From Bolinopsis microptera (taxonomy: Eukaryota > Ctenophora > Tentaculata > Lobata > Bolinopsidae), in assembly GCF_026151205.1 (NCBI RefSeq), contig NC_087076.1:21198828-21262827 (forward strand): a stretch of DNA of 64,000 nt, in the 5' to 3' direction. This document shows, one piece after another, positions 23,022 through 36,655 of the stretch. Each line of letters begins with the position of its first letter. The stretch's first letter is position 1. The position numbers were made by a program, and so were the translations under genes. A model generated the notes under the pieces. It was not told the origin of the DNA and did no database searches. It was given only the letters and a program-made list of their open reading frames with translations.

Positions 23022-23724
23022 TAATATTATAAAACGATTATCACGTGTGCCAAACACCACTCAAGCACTCAGGAATGCAATACAAGTAAAAAAAATACAT
23101 TGTAGGTAAATTTGATCGTGCGTGGTGTAACCGCGGCAAAATTTGTGTTAGTTTTGCTGAACCAAAAAAACAATTTTTGGTAATATTTGTTTATTATATT
23201 TTAGACGTCAAATTATATGGAGTTAAATGTCACTACCTATTTCACTAACTATTATCTAAATAAATTTTTGAATTACGTAAAATTGCAAATAATTGAGATC
23301 TTACAATACCAGATGACCTCAGGCTAATCATTCTTTCGCATTTCGCAACGATCGTTCTTTCGGTAGAGATGGATTCACTTTAAAAGTTCATCTGGTGGCG
23401 GTGCCAAAGCGCTAATATAATGTACGTGTTATCTGAATGTTCAAGAAATGTTATCTCCCATAGTATTGTCCTAATATATACTGAGAGCTCTTGTGGATAC
23501 ACCGTTTTCTTGAAATATATGCTTAAAACTATGAGCTGTATTATACTAGCAACCTCTGTTAATAGCATTGCCATTAGCTTGCAGTCTGCGTACAAGTTAC
23601 TCGATCATTAGCCCATCGTAGCAACTTTACAGAAAGCCGTCCCACCACCCTGAGCTCTCAGAGAGAACGAGGGAAGACTCACGATCTCGATTGGTGGATT
23701 GCAAATACGTCTAACTCTACTAGA
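23022..23724. other. No supported gene
   Basis: AT-rich spacer. The overlapping short open frames at 23380-23611 have hydrophobic content only and no recognisable family. Confidence 0.5.
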
Positions 23725-23795
23725 CAGAAAATTGTCCACATTACCATTAGGTCTAGACAGTGTCTAGGCCCAATGGTAATGTGGACCATTTTCTG
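23725..23795. repeat. 71-bp palindrome with 1-base centre
   Basis: The 35-base arms 23725-23759 and 23761-23795 are inverted copies with three mismatches. Confidence 0.88.
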
Positions 23796-24296
23796 CAGCA
23801 TTAGCCATGAGACTGAGAGCGAACTCTCTCCAAGGTCACCACAACTAAGTTCAACCCTTTGCCTTTGCGTTCAATTCTATAGCTCTCCAGTTTCACACAA
23901 TCGACTCCGAAGAAGGCGTGTGTTGAGTGTTGACAAGATGAAAATGAAGATGTCAATAGTATTAGCTTCGTTCGATGTATTTTTGACGCTCATTCCGAAT
24001 TACCCGCTAAAAATATAGGGTTGAAACGCTTGCCCAAGAAGTTATCGGCAAAAACTGTAATTTAGGTCACACGACAGGCTTGTAAAACACGAATTAAGGT
24101 CATATTGATCAGCTTCGGGGTCATGATTACAGGCTAGGATTAGGGTTTATAAAACTGTTTCGTTCGGAAATTCATTTAAGTCACGTGATAGCACGCTGGC
24201 GAGTTAATTAGTAAACTTGTACTATGTAAGTATGTACTTTCCTCAATCTTCAGTTTTGACATTTCGTTTAAACATCGATTTTTTTAACAATGTAGA

Positions 24297-26309
24297 ATGG
24301 CAGACATGCGGAATCTGGAAACGAAGTTAATATTCCTACAAATCATCTCGCTATCTCTCTGTGGTAAGCTACGTAACATGTGCATGCATGAGCTGCTATA
24401 TTACTTATCATTGATCAAAAATAGGTCAATAATTTATCGTTATAGAAAATAAAAATATACTATATACCACTTATAATACCCGGTGAAATGAGATATTAAA
24501 GTTTTATATATTTTTACCAAAACCAAAAATTGAGTAGATTGGACCATCTACCGTATCTCATTTTTCCAGACAAAAAGTAAGTAGATCAATTTAAGTTACC
24601 GTTCTCAAATTTATGCAAAATGATACCGGGAATGTAATCGGTCGCTCGTTTTTCCCATTTATTCACGGCCTGAAAATTGTAACGAATTTAGGTTTACTAC
24701 ATCAATCAAACTTTTTGATATGGGCAATTTAGTTCATTTTTTGTGGTTTTTTTCGCCTTAGTATCCACATTTAAACAGATATAAAGCTATAACTTCCAGA
24801 GAATATGTAGTTTAGGCTAACCTTTCATATAAAGTAAGTTTCATTCAAAAATATTGATATTTGACCAATTTATGGGACGAAATCTACCAAATTTGGTGCG
24901 TATGCCCAAATATGGGCATACGGTTTTTGGCTCATAGCTCAGTCATTTTTTGTCCAATCTTGATGAAATTTCATATACGAGTTCAGGAGACCACTAGCTA
25001 CAAGTAGAGCACCATAAACTTGGGTTTTGGGCATGTTCAGGGTATTTGGCTAAATTGGGCCTAATTTGGACCAAATATAGGCGTGGCTGCCCTGCGCGCA
25101 CCGTTTGGCGGTTGGGGTCCGGTCTTAGTTTTTTGGTCAACTGTTTCACAAAATCAATCAAGTTTCACAAAAAAATACCCATCGGTTCAACAAACTACGT
25201 GAATTTATGGAACATACTTTCAAACTAAGTAATTTGACAACGCAGACTTAACAGTATGGTCGGGCCCTTAAATTCTGAGAGTAAACTATGGGTGACATTC
25301 TTACAATTCCTTTACAATTTTGCTAGAACACCTCATTTTATATTCATAAATCGTTCCTCAGTAGTTATGAGTTAAACATACAATTAACACTTAACAGGTT
25401 GGTTACTAGTCGAACGTGATGTGGAAATAGAGTGGGATCTTCAGTCGACACCTTTAGAAGTTAAAACTAATAGTGTGCTGGGGAGTAACGAAGTGGTGGA
25501 TGTGGTCTTCAACTCTGCTGGCCGGGGAGACGTTGCAGGATTAGTCAACATCCACTTTAGCTCTACTCCCCAGTACTTTCTCCACTGGTGCAGCACATCC
25601 AAGCATAACTTCACTGTTAATCCTCCCTCTCCTACTGACAAGGTGTGGCGTATAACCAGAACTGCAGGTGTTAGACTAGTGATACACTGTAACGGCGTGG
25701 AGGTGCTCAACAAACTGCTATCAACGTGTATTGACGGTAGTTGGAGCACGGTCTGGAACAGAGTCGTGGCAAAGATAACGTTCAGGTCCACTTACGTCGC
25801 ATCAGATTACTACAGACCACAACCAGGTGACTAATAACAACAAGCATTGGTATAACAAAGTATCAATTTAAACTTTGATTTATAAATAAACTAACTTGCT
25901 GATTCTCTCATGTCATAATTTTATCAATTACTGTTCTCCGAATAAGATAAAATCACATTCTTTCACTAAAGGCAGAGCTATAATAATGTTATGTGATAAA
26001 TTTGAATTAACTGTGCTACAGAATGTAGCACACAACCCAATTATTATTAATCAGTTTAACGTGATTTAATATGACATATCGACAGGGAACTGTACGGGAC
26101 TGAAGGCTGAGTGGAGAACTGCGATCAGAGCAACAACACCATTCCCAGTAGTCCCAGGAACCGTGGTGGAAGTGAATTGTGTTGAATCAGGAGCTATCAA
26201 TAAAGGAAGCAGCGAGGTGACCTGCAGCTCAGAAACGGAATTTATTTTCGATTTTAATGAACCCGAGTGTATAAATACAGGTATTGTAGAACTAGAAGCG
26301 AAACCCTAA
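24297..26309 (+). CDS. Secreted modular protein, right paralog (signal peptide, beta-rich module, sushi-like module)
   Basis: Three exons: 24297-24363, 25398-25826 and 26086-26309, 240 codons with stop. The signal-peptide exon differs from the left copy's at one residue (L-E for L-Q). Exon 2 (429 bp) is clearly homologous to left exon 2 but is one codon shorter and has IT-RTAG where the left has ITLTRTAG. Exon 3 holds the sushi-like four-Cys module. Introns are GT-AG and phase 1. Reading through the conserved potential donor at 26281 reaches GIVELEAKP and a TAA stop that lies in the first CCCTAA telomere unit. The four cysteine-rich exons of the left paralog are absent. The gene may be functional, or it may be truncated by the telomeric tract; if the donor at 26281 is used, further exons would be needed and none are seen. 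Confidence 0.72.
24514..24710. mobile_element. Half copy of the long-TIR MITE
   Basis: It starts ACCAAAACC and matches the left part of 3992-4500, inverted relative to 14230-14450. It lies in intron 1 of the right secreted-protein gene. Confidence 0.75.
24720..25235. other. No supported feature; repeat-like
   Basis: This intron segment has no counterpart in the left arm, so it is probably an insertion. I see no termini or coding potential. Confidence 0.5.
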
Positions 26310-26371
26310 CCCTAACCCTAACCCTAACCCTGACCCTGACCCTGACCCTGAACCCTAACCCTAACCCTAAC
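26303..26371 (+). repeat. Interstitial telomere tract (CCCTAA/CCCTGA)
   Basis: About eleven 6-bp units, CCCTAA flanking a block of CCCTGA variants. The left arm has unrelated sequence at the corresponding place (about 8540-8700). Confidence 0.95.
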
Positions 26372-28445
26372 CCATCAATCTAACTTAGATATCTAATTAA
26401 GAGAATTTATGTTTGAGTTTTCCGGGTGGAAAAGTATGACAGCAGAAACCTAATACCCAGAGCTAGAGGTCCCCAGGAATAGTTATCGAGGTAACCTGCT
26501 CTGAGATCTCAGCACAACAGCATTTGACAAAGAAAAATAAAATGTAAGATGAATTTAAACTCAAAAATGTAACAAAGAATACATTTTTATTATAACATAG
26601 TAAAACAGTCTGTTTCATATATAATATGTATATTAAGTTTAAATTAAAACACTTAATACAATCGTGAGATGTACGTAGAATCTAGTTCAATGTTACAACA
26701 TAAACCCTTGATGATATAGTCTAGCAAATATTAAAAACTAACCGCAAATCCGGTGATTTCCATATCAAATGGGAGAAAAAACCAGCAACCATATGGCAAA
26801 TTTTTATTAATTAACAACCCCAGGAACAAAGACGATGCTGTATAAAGTCTATACGAATGTCGACAGAAAAGAGATGAACTGGAAGAAAGAGAGATAATTT
26901 AAGCTCCAATTAATTTATGAGAATTTAAGGTTAGTAAGAAAAATGTCCACTTAAAGTGTTTGTTTTTTTTCGTCATATACTCCATGTCAGAGCGGCTGAC
27001 TGCGAGTGATGTGAGCAAATTTGTAAAAGTGAACTAAAGTATAACTCATCATAAGGCAAAGACAAAATTAAAACATCTTAAATTTTTTCCAGTTTAACTG
27101 TGACCAAATTTTACATTTTGAACAATGAACATTAACCGTGTTGATTACCAGAAATTACATGTACAATACCAAAAATAATGTGTCACTCGGCAATAAAATC
27201 ACCATTTCAGAATACAGATTACAAAACGATCTTCATGGCATTGATAAGTGATGAATACCCCGATAAAAGACACATAACTCCATCACTGTGAGACATATTT
27301 GTGTTTATAAACATTTATAAACATTGTTCAATGTTAAATACATATTATTTATAAATATGTATTTAACATTAAACAAAATTCAAAATCTATTCAAAGATTT
27401 AATAAAGGTTGGATGTATTGCTATTATATCATATTATATCAATTTGTTTCAGACCCTTACTCAGCGGGAACGAATCTTTCAACTGAAAAGACAAAATGTG
27501 AATCCTCTTGTGAGCAGTAAGTACAAGAAGCGGAGGATTACTCTTTTCGTCGAAATCTTTCCAAAAACTGTTCAATCAATATCCAACAAATTTTAACATT
27601 ATTAGGCTCATATTAATACTTGTGTGTTGTAATTAGTTTTGAACTGCTGAAGTTTATCCAGCCCTAATATATAACAACCATAGAAAGGCAAATTTATTTA
27701 CCTTCGTTTTTAAACCTACTTTCAGCTTTAATCAGCAGCTACAATTACGGTACGTACCTAAACTTAATCTGCAGAATCTATTTAATTGATACTTTGATAG
27801 CTCATGGTGATATAGTCTGGCAAATATTAGAAACTGACTGGAAATCCGGAGATTTCCATTTCAAATGGCAAAAGCGAGAAGATCATTATATTGTTAATTA
27901 GTGGTAATCTACTCCTATCTTAAGTTATTAATAACCAACCCCAGGAACGAAGATGATGCTATATAAAGACTATACGAATGTTCAACAGGAAAAAAGAGAG
28001 GATATCAGCTTCAACCAATTAATGAGAATTGAAGGTTTTATAACATGCCCCTTTTTAGAGTGCTTTTTTGTGATATACGGCAACACTTCTATTGTGCTGA
28101 ATTCCTAAAATTCAATTCCTAAAATTCAATTGCACACATTGCTATTATCTAACTTATTTTCGACTTGACTGTGATCAAATTTACTTTCACATTTTGAACA
28201 TGAACTGTGCTGATTACCAGAAATTACATGTACAATACCAGAAATAATGTGTCACTCGGCAATAAAATCACCATTTCAGAATACAGATTACAGAAACGAG
28301 CTTCATCGCATTGATAAGTAATCAATGCCTTGGTAATGAATGCCTTGAAAAAGACACATAACTCCATCACTGTGAGACATATTTGTGTTTATAAACATTT
28401 ATAAACATTGTTCAATGTTAAATACATATTATTTATAAATATGTA

Positions 28446-29235
<790 letters not shown>

Positions 29236-29368
29236 GTCCAAACAGACCCCAAACACTAACAGTTCCCCCTCCCCTAATAAGCTTATAGTATAACATTACA
29301 GCGATCATCTTCCGGGCTAATCCAATTATGACGCTACTTAAATGCAGCTATAACATATTATACAGTAA

Positions 29369-29891
29369 CTAGAAAGCCCGTGGTCACAGGGAGGAAGCTA
29401 ATAGTATTCTTTGGTAGTCAGTTTTTATAGCATCAAATATCCATCACAACCGAAGATACAACCAATTAAAATATAGCTCGCACTGAACACCACGTAATAC
29501 TAATAACAAAAAAATGATCAAAATGCCCCTCTCAAATCCTTGCACGTGCAAGTGCACTTTTAACACCGTTACCATGGTTATTATGCAACTACCTATTTCT
29601 TATCTATTTGCACGTGCATTTTTTGTTAGTAACTTAAAATCGCGTCAAAAATATTCTAGACAACCGAAAATACAGCCAATTAAAATGTTGCTCGTACTAA
29701 ACACAGCGTAATATCAACAAAACCGATAAAAATGACGTTAAAACAGTCATTGCACGTGCACGTGCGTGTAACAATCCTTGTTACCATGGTAACTACGCAA
29801 CGTTTGATGTAATTGGATTTGTTTACATAATTTGCACGTGGGCGGTCGTACAGACAGACAGCATAAATAATTCTCTGAATTATAGTAGAGA
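29369..29891 (-). mobile_element. Helitron, one and a half tandem units
   Basis: Minus-strand ends are TCTCTACTATAATTCAGAG (from 29891, preceded by A) and CTAG (29372-29369, followed by T). The interior contains two partial units of the 15257-16177 family with the GCACGTGCACGTGCGTG block. Confidence 0.85.
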
Positions 29892-29995
29892 TGAGAGAGA
29901 GAGAGAGAGCAAGCCCCGTAACTCTTGCCGTTCTGCTCAAGCCATTTTACAAGCCATAACTCTTACCGTTTTTTTTGTATAACCGACCTGAAATT

Positions 29996-30188
<193 letters not shown>

Positions 30189-30309
30189 TTCTGGTGTTAC
30201 CTAGTTGAGTGTGTTCCATAACCTAGCACCCTGCCTAAACGTTCGGTACTCCTGGACCTATGTGGCAAGCCTGCTCCCTGAACAACAACAAAAAATATTT
30301 ATAAGGTGA

Positions 30310-30775
30310 TAATATCACTTTATTTCAGATTCTTACTCAGCGGGAACGAACCGTTCAACTGACAAAATTTGAATCCTTTGTTGACTATTTTATGAGCTGT
30401 GAGTAGTAAGGTGAGGTAAAAGAAGAGGAATAGCATACTTTTCGCTGAAATCTTTTAAAAACTGTTCAATCAATATCCAATAATTATTATTATTTCATGA
30501 AATGTGATCATTTCTACTTTTACGTTCCAATCACGAACTGTGGTGTTTACCAAAGACTATTATATATAATACCAGATTTTTGTCACTCGACCATTTCAGA
30601 ATCCAGGATATTGAAACGAAGATCACAAGAAAAAACACAGAACTCTGCCACTGTGAGATACTGCTGTAACCAGACATTTCAAGCTATCTTAAATGGACAA
30701 TTTTACTAGTATCAACCTACCACTGAAGATGGTAAACATTGTACACCTCATCGAACAGTAAAACTGGTGTAAATC
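30310..30775 (-). repeat. Family A repeat, single inverted unit
   Basis: Inverse match to the 555-bp units of 60-2335. It may continue the inverted duplication outward. Confidence 0.8.
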
Positions 30776-30789
30776 TTGTGTAAAAAACT

Positions 30790-32340
30790 GTGATAAACAA
30801 TATGCAGTAAAAATTTCGTCAAAACGGTTTCGGTAATGGCATCTATATTCAATACACAATGGAATCTATATTCAATACAATAGTACTAATATCAAAAGTA
30901 TGACATTTGTGATTGGACTGATTTTATTGTTGTAGACAGTTTGCTTTATAAGTCCTTAAATTATTTATAATTCCATGAACTTCCCTGCTAAGATCAGTCT
31001 CCGCACTTTAGTTTCTACTATTACTACCTCTTAGACAAGTTCTTTTTCTACATTCTATAGAAACCATTATCATTCGGGAAGTCACGCTAGTGAGCTCCAC
31101 TCGATACTCGGAATTTTTTATATTATTCGTACAAATTTGTAAATGGAATGACAATTGGAGATTTTGGTGAAGGGCATATTCATGGAAATTTTGCTACTCA
31201 TATGTCAGCAATATCCGAAAAATTGATCTGCCGAAATTGGAGGTCTGAACAATTGACTGAACTTAATGTTGCTTTTTAAGTGTGCAAAATAAATTATGTA
31301 TTGGTAAAGACTGTTAAGTGTTATATTCACCGCAAAATTCAAGAAATTTTGTAAGGTTGTTCCAAATCAATATAAACTAGGAAAGCTTTGCTTCCTAGAC
31401 GGCAGACCACTTCTCCTCTTTTAAATAAACATATACCGGCAGTTTCCAGGACAGGCTGGAGGGTAGTGACTAAAAAATCAAAGATGCTAACCCGGTTATC
31501 TAAACAATATCACTATCAGCTGATTCGGACCGACCGCGGCCGCAATCATTCCTTTTTTAGTTTTTTATTTGTCATTTGTATTTCCCGTACCTCACATTAT
31601 GACATTATGACTCACGGATCTCTGGTTACCGAGCAAATTCGGAGCCAAAACTGCGTAGTATTGGGTTGCTAAATAAAAGTTCCTCTAAAGTTTTCGAATT
31701 AATTTTCCATAATGCCGAAAATTTTGACTTATAACATTTTTGGTCCGAGTCATTCTCGAAGTCGATACGTACCTCTGAGTACGTACCTCTGAGTACGTAC
31801 CTAGAGGGCAGAGTTACGAGCTGGTGTTGCAAAGGGGAGGCCTGCCACCTGCCTTCTGAGATCACATTACAAAAGGAAGCCTCCGGTCCAAAATTGTGTA
31901 TCGGGGGTAGATGCGGACTTCGGAAAACCGAACAAATATTTTCTGCTAATAATGAACAGGGTAGTATGAAACGTGGAGAAAAGTGGTTTCCAGAAAAACA
32001 TTTTTTAAAAAGAATTCGGAAAACCGAAAAGCCGGCAAGATCCGGAAAGCCGGCAAGAAACCGGCAAGATCTTATAAACATATTTCAGTTTGTCCTTTTC
32101 CCAGCCCGGTACCGGCCGGGACAAAATTTCGATCCCGGTCAACCAGTCGACCACTGGTTACCATATCAGTTACTAAACTATTATATATCTGCAATGAGAC
32201 ATGTTTTGTTTACTATATCTATGTATACTACTATGTATTACAATTTTATTAGATAAAAACGTGTCTTTCTTCTACCCATTCGACAAAAATTTGACTAACT
32301 CTAGATAACTAACTTGACCAGAGAAATACTGTTTGTTCTT
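30790..32340. other. No supported gene
   Basis: A minus-strand open frame of 151 codons (32081-31626) overlaps several plus-strand frames and has no recognisable domain. The DNA around 32020-32130 is rich in CCGG-containing short repeats and looks transposon-derived. Confidence 0.45.
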
Positions 32341-32358
32341 TTATTTGAACGGCTGGAT

Positions 32359-32585
32359 CAGCAGTTAGCAGCAGTGAGCAGCAGTGAGCAGCAGTGAGCA
32401 GCAGTGAGCAGCAGTGAGCAGCAGTGAGCAGCAGTGAGCAGCAGTGAGCAGCAGTGAGCAGCAGTGAGCAGCAGTGAGCAGCAGTGAGCAGCAGTGAGCA
32501 GCAGTGAGCAGCAGTGAGCAGCAGTGAGCAGCAGTGAGCAGCAGTGAGCAGCAGTGAGCAGCAGTGAGCAGCAGTGAGCAGCAGT
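32359..32585. repeat. 10-bp minisatellite (GCAGTGAGCA), about 22 copies
   Basis: The copies are virtually perfect. The right flank GCAGTTTCTTTGCAC matches the end region of the foldback element at 17604-17834, so the array may have grown from such an element. Confidence 0.97.
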
Positions 32586-32744
32586 TTCTTTGCACTATAG
32601 TCCTTTTGTGTTTTGAGTATCTGACATGGCGAATCAGATCACGTCACTGATTAGGAACTAAAAACCAAGACCGTCGACGAAAGTGCGCATTTTGGTAAAT
32701 TATAATCTTGTATTGATTCATGGGAAATAAACAAATAGCATTGA

Positions 32745-32885
32745 GCATTAGCAGTCGGTGTAGTCTGAAATCTGAAATATAAACAGATGCAGATGATAGT
32801 CGGACGTCGGTGTAGTCTGCATTCTGGGATATAAACAAATAACAGTCGGTGTAGTCTGCAATCTCGGATATAAACAGATAAAAGT
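32745..32885. repeat. Short tandem repeat, about 3 copies with CGGTGTAGTCTG
   Basis: Units of 37-60 bp each end in ATATAAACA. Confidence 0.8.
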
Positions 32886-33268
32886 TTGAGATTTTGCGTG
32901 CAATTTATTTTTAGTACTTTGTGCAGTGCTTATTGTGGGCAAATTTTCTCGCATGTCTGGTAATATGTTAATAAGCTAAGAAATAATTTAAATTTTATTT
33001 TAAAATGAATTAAAAGGGCGCGCCGCGCATATTTTTCCATGCAGCAATGTAACATTTCAAAACTCATGTTGACGGATGTTACTCGTCTAAATTTCTTCGA
33101 AGTAGCGCGCGCCGCTTTCTTCTCGAAATGGCCCGATGGCAAGTGCTACGAAGTAGCGCGCGCCGGGCCAGACCATTAAGTTTAACAAAGGTCAAAACTC
33201 ATGTTGCCTCTATATACTATTTGATCAGCGTTTTAGTGTGTTCTTTCATTATCAACGATCTTTTCATT
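32886..33268. other. No gene; GCGCGC-rich duplicated stretches
   Basis: CGAAGTAGCGCGCGCCG occurs twice (about 33098 and 33149) in otherwise AT-rich DNA. Confidence 0.5.
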
Positions 33269-33423
33269 GCTCTAATCAGAGCCCTCTCACTTGCAGTAGT
33301 TGCTCTAACCAGAGCCCTCTCGCTTGCAGTAGCGCGCGACCGCCAAAGTCTTGTGAAACAAGTGCGTCACGCATTCACATAGCCATGTGTATACGCGTAC
33401 TGCGTGACGCGCTTGTTTCACAA
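33269..33423. repeat. Tandem duplication followed by a 23-bp hairpin
   Basis: AGAGCCCTCTC-x-CTTGCAGTAG occurs twice (33269-33331). Arms 33351-33373 and 33401-33423 (TTGTGAAACAAG...) are inverted with one mismatch around a 27-base loop. Confidence 0.85.
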
Positions 33424-33971
33424 ATAGAATAGTATACAATGAAACAAAAAGTTTTCAATGAAACGAAAAGTTTTATTTTACATTCCTTTAATCATAAATA
33501 AAATAAAAGCTTAAACCACGAATTAGTCAGCTAGAAGTAAACTTGAGGAAATGTTCTTTGGTGATTGTATATAATTATTTTTAAAAAAACTTTATTTGGG
33601 TGTTAGTATTTTTATTATGGAAAGTAGTTGAATTTAGGGGAATTTAGTGAAACTAGGTCAGTTTCCCTATTGTCTTAGAAAAATTTCTACTTTACAGTAG
33701 GCAATGCTGAGTGGCAGGAATGAGGGACCAAAACGCTTGGGGCTAACAATGGCCCATTTACAAACCACTTCAGACATGGCGATGATATCATTTATGCTTA
33801 ATTCGTCTGAAACTTACCCTACTGCACTTCTAACATTCTATCAAAAATCTCTTCTAAAATAGGTATGAAGATGCATAACACAAAACACGCAAACAAAATG
33901 TTTATAATCCATATATAAATAAATTTCTATAGAACTTTCAAATTTCTATAAAACTGATAAACCTATATATA
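33424..33971. other. No supported feature
   Basis: AT-rich DNA without recognisable coding or repeat structure. Confidence 0.5.
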
Positions 33972-36437
33972 TTTGATCGAACAAGCCTAAATTCATGATG
34001 CACTATAAACTTGATTTGAGACAGAAATTTTAGACAATTTATCTGCTTACGTGTAATTTCAAACTCTTATCAGTTACCATGTCTTTTATCTAATTTTTAT
34101 CAGCAGATTTATAAATCTGCTGTTCATTTGTAGTTATTACCTTGCTAGTTATGAGTAAATTTTTGCCTTCCATCAATTGAGTGCAGCTTTCAGTTTTAAA
34201 ATTTTCAGTTTATTCAGATTTTTTGTTTTCGATATTGCAAATTTTTAATAAATCATGTTCACAGCAATAGCAGCAAATCTGGGGAAACTTGGTGGACATT
34301 GACTTTTTTCACACAATTTGAGTATGTTGACTTCAACATTATGTTGCAGCTCATTGTGGTTAATCTCAATGTTGGAGTGATGTTTTTCTGGTGCACAAAA
34401 CACTACAGTACGGTTATGTTGAATAATTGTGGTTAATGGGTCATCTATGTGGCCACTATGGTGGTTAAAATACCAGTTTTAGGGTTAACCACCATTTTGA
34501 GATATGATATTATGAACTGAGTAGTCATTATATTGAGATCATATCATGGTGCAACTATCACAAAAGTTTTCAAACCTCATGGGGGGCATTTTGTGGTCCT
34601 AATGGTGGTTAAATTGAAGATGAACGGTGAGCTATAAATATTGCTCTGATTATAGATGTATAGTGGTGGTTGTTCATTTGTGCATGGATGATAATTTTTT
34701 ATCACAAATGTGCAATTTAATAGTATGGTTGATTTGAGGTGGTTAATATTCGTAAAAAGTGCTAAAAAGATGGTTAAAATGTCAAAATTTGTTGTTAACC
34801 ACCAATCAAAACATTATTAATGATTTTAGTCAACATTTTATGGTCAACAAAGGACATTTGAAGGGTCTTGATAAAAGTTATCAAGAAATGTTGTCATAAA
34901 AGTGGTTAAAAGGGCTATATTACTTGCTAGGCTGTTGAACAAGGCATCTATTAAAGTGAAAATTAACCACAATATGAACTTCAGATAATGGTTTGCTATC
35001 CAAATGAGTGTATATTTGTTTGCAAATGCATAATTTACCCCAAGTTCATGCATTCGGATCAATGTGCAGCTAAGGTGGTTAAAATGTCTCGAAAATACCC
35101 TATATTTGCACTAATTAACCATTTTTAGAGCACATATTAGCTTTGTAAAGCTATAGCTGGCCATGCTACATTATCTAGATATAACTACCTGCTCATTTAT
35201 ATGACCAGAAACATTGCTGAGTCCTATGTTGCGTCCATCATGGTTAATAAAGGTCTAAAATTGACCAAAATCAGTGTTTTTGGTCGTTTTAACCACCATA
35301 CGGCCACACATTTTGTTGCATTATCTTTAAAATCACTTATTATCCTCCAGCTATCTCTCATAATCAAATATCAAAACAAAATAAGGCACAAAAAGTTCGG
35401 AGGTTGCTGAATAATGGTTAATTTGTGATGGCTTCTGTTGACCGAAAGTCCAAAATAAACATGTTTTAACCACATTGAGGCCACATCTAAGGTTTTATGG
35501 TATTGGGACCATAGTCAAAAGTTTTGGGCACCTGAATGGTGACCTCTGCTTTTGAAATTATGGTGATATTTCAATGCTGTGCCATACCAGGTGGTTAAGT
35601 ACGCGCTAGCGCGCGCGCACGCGTACAAACATGGTTTTTTTGATATACCACAGTTGGTGGTTAACTGTTCTACATCAAACCTTCACTAAAAGTATTGGGC
35701 ACCATAGTGGTGACATAATATATAAAGAATTTAAGCCTAGACTAAATATGTTGGCCTACAGATGGTTAAGTACGCGCTAGCGGGCGCACGCGTACACTAT
35801 AACATAAACAAATAAACCACTCCACAGACCACATTTATTAATTTTTTTAATTTCCTTCTTCAACTATGTGTCAATGAACCATTTTTGTTCAATAATGACC
35901 ATCAATATTAACTGTAGTACTTATATCTTCACTGTAGTAAGGGTTTGGGTGTTAGAGGTATAAAAAATGTCCACTAACAAATCAGTCATTTTTCGACTAC
36001 TTAACCACCTAACTCAGCACCAAAATGTTCTGAGATTTTTTTCGTTGCACTATCATGAAGCTATGACATTTTTGGACCTATGTAAATAATCAGATTACTA
36101 AAATTCATAATCTTTGATTTTTAAGGGGGGGTTAAATGCTTCAAATTGGTGTATTTCAAAGTTTCCCCAGATTTGCTGCTATTGCTGTCCAGATTATGGT
36201 GATAATGGATGTAAAGGTACTTCAACCGAATTAACAATCCAACCGTGTGTATGACGTGTCCCAGTAGCCAATCATAATATATGTATTTCTACCGGTGGCA
36301 CGTACTGGATGGCGGTTAGATGAGTACACTACTCTCACAAGCATCTCGAGTCTCTCGGTGATCCTGCCTCCACACCACACTCAGTCTGGACTCCCTTCCG
36401 GCCGACCGAACTATTTTCCTAATATCTCCTAATATAA
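33972..36437. repeat. Repeat B copy 1, split by a 1.93 kb insertion
   Basis: Outer parts 33972-34260 and 36189-36320 match 36439-36655 plus 41673-41836. Confidence 0.85.
34261..36188. mobile_element. Non-autonomous TIR element packed with TGGTTAA motifs
   Basis: Perfect 30-bp inverted ends start ACAGCAATAGCAGCAAATCT. Repeat B copy 2 (41730-41760) shows the uninterrupted site. About 22 copies of TGGTTAA or its complement are spread through the interior, often as GGTGGTTAA. Two copies are followed by AGTACGCGCTAGCG, near 35590 and 35765. No transposase frame is present. The superfamily is not recognised; the target duplication is at most 1-2 bp. Confidence 0.85.
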
Positions 36438-36655
36438 CTTTGATCGAACAAGCCTAAATTCATGATGCACTATAAACTTGATTTGAGACAGAAATTTTAG
36501 ACAATTTATCTGCTTACGTGTAATTTCAAACTCTTATCAGTTACCATGTCTTTTATCTAATTTTTATCAGCAGATTTATAAATCTGCTGTTCATTTGTAG
36601 TTATTACATTGCTAGTTATGAGTAAATTTTTGCCTTTCATCAATTGAGTGCAGCT

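Larger units (their letters stand above)
23920..28445. repeat. Right arm of large inverted duplication
   Basis: It corresponds block by block to 4505-15010 in reverse. It lacks the hAT element, the ORF1 retroposon and four gene exons present on the left, and uniquely contains a telomere-repeat tract. Confidence 0.85.

Noticed and set aside
31626-32081. 151-codon minus-strand frame
   Set aside because: No domain, no splice context, overlaps two other frames of similar length, and the DNA looks like repeat debris.
32365-32595. Frame of repeated CSLLLTAAH
   Set aside because: It is a translation of the 10-bp minisatellite.
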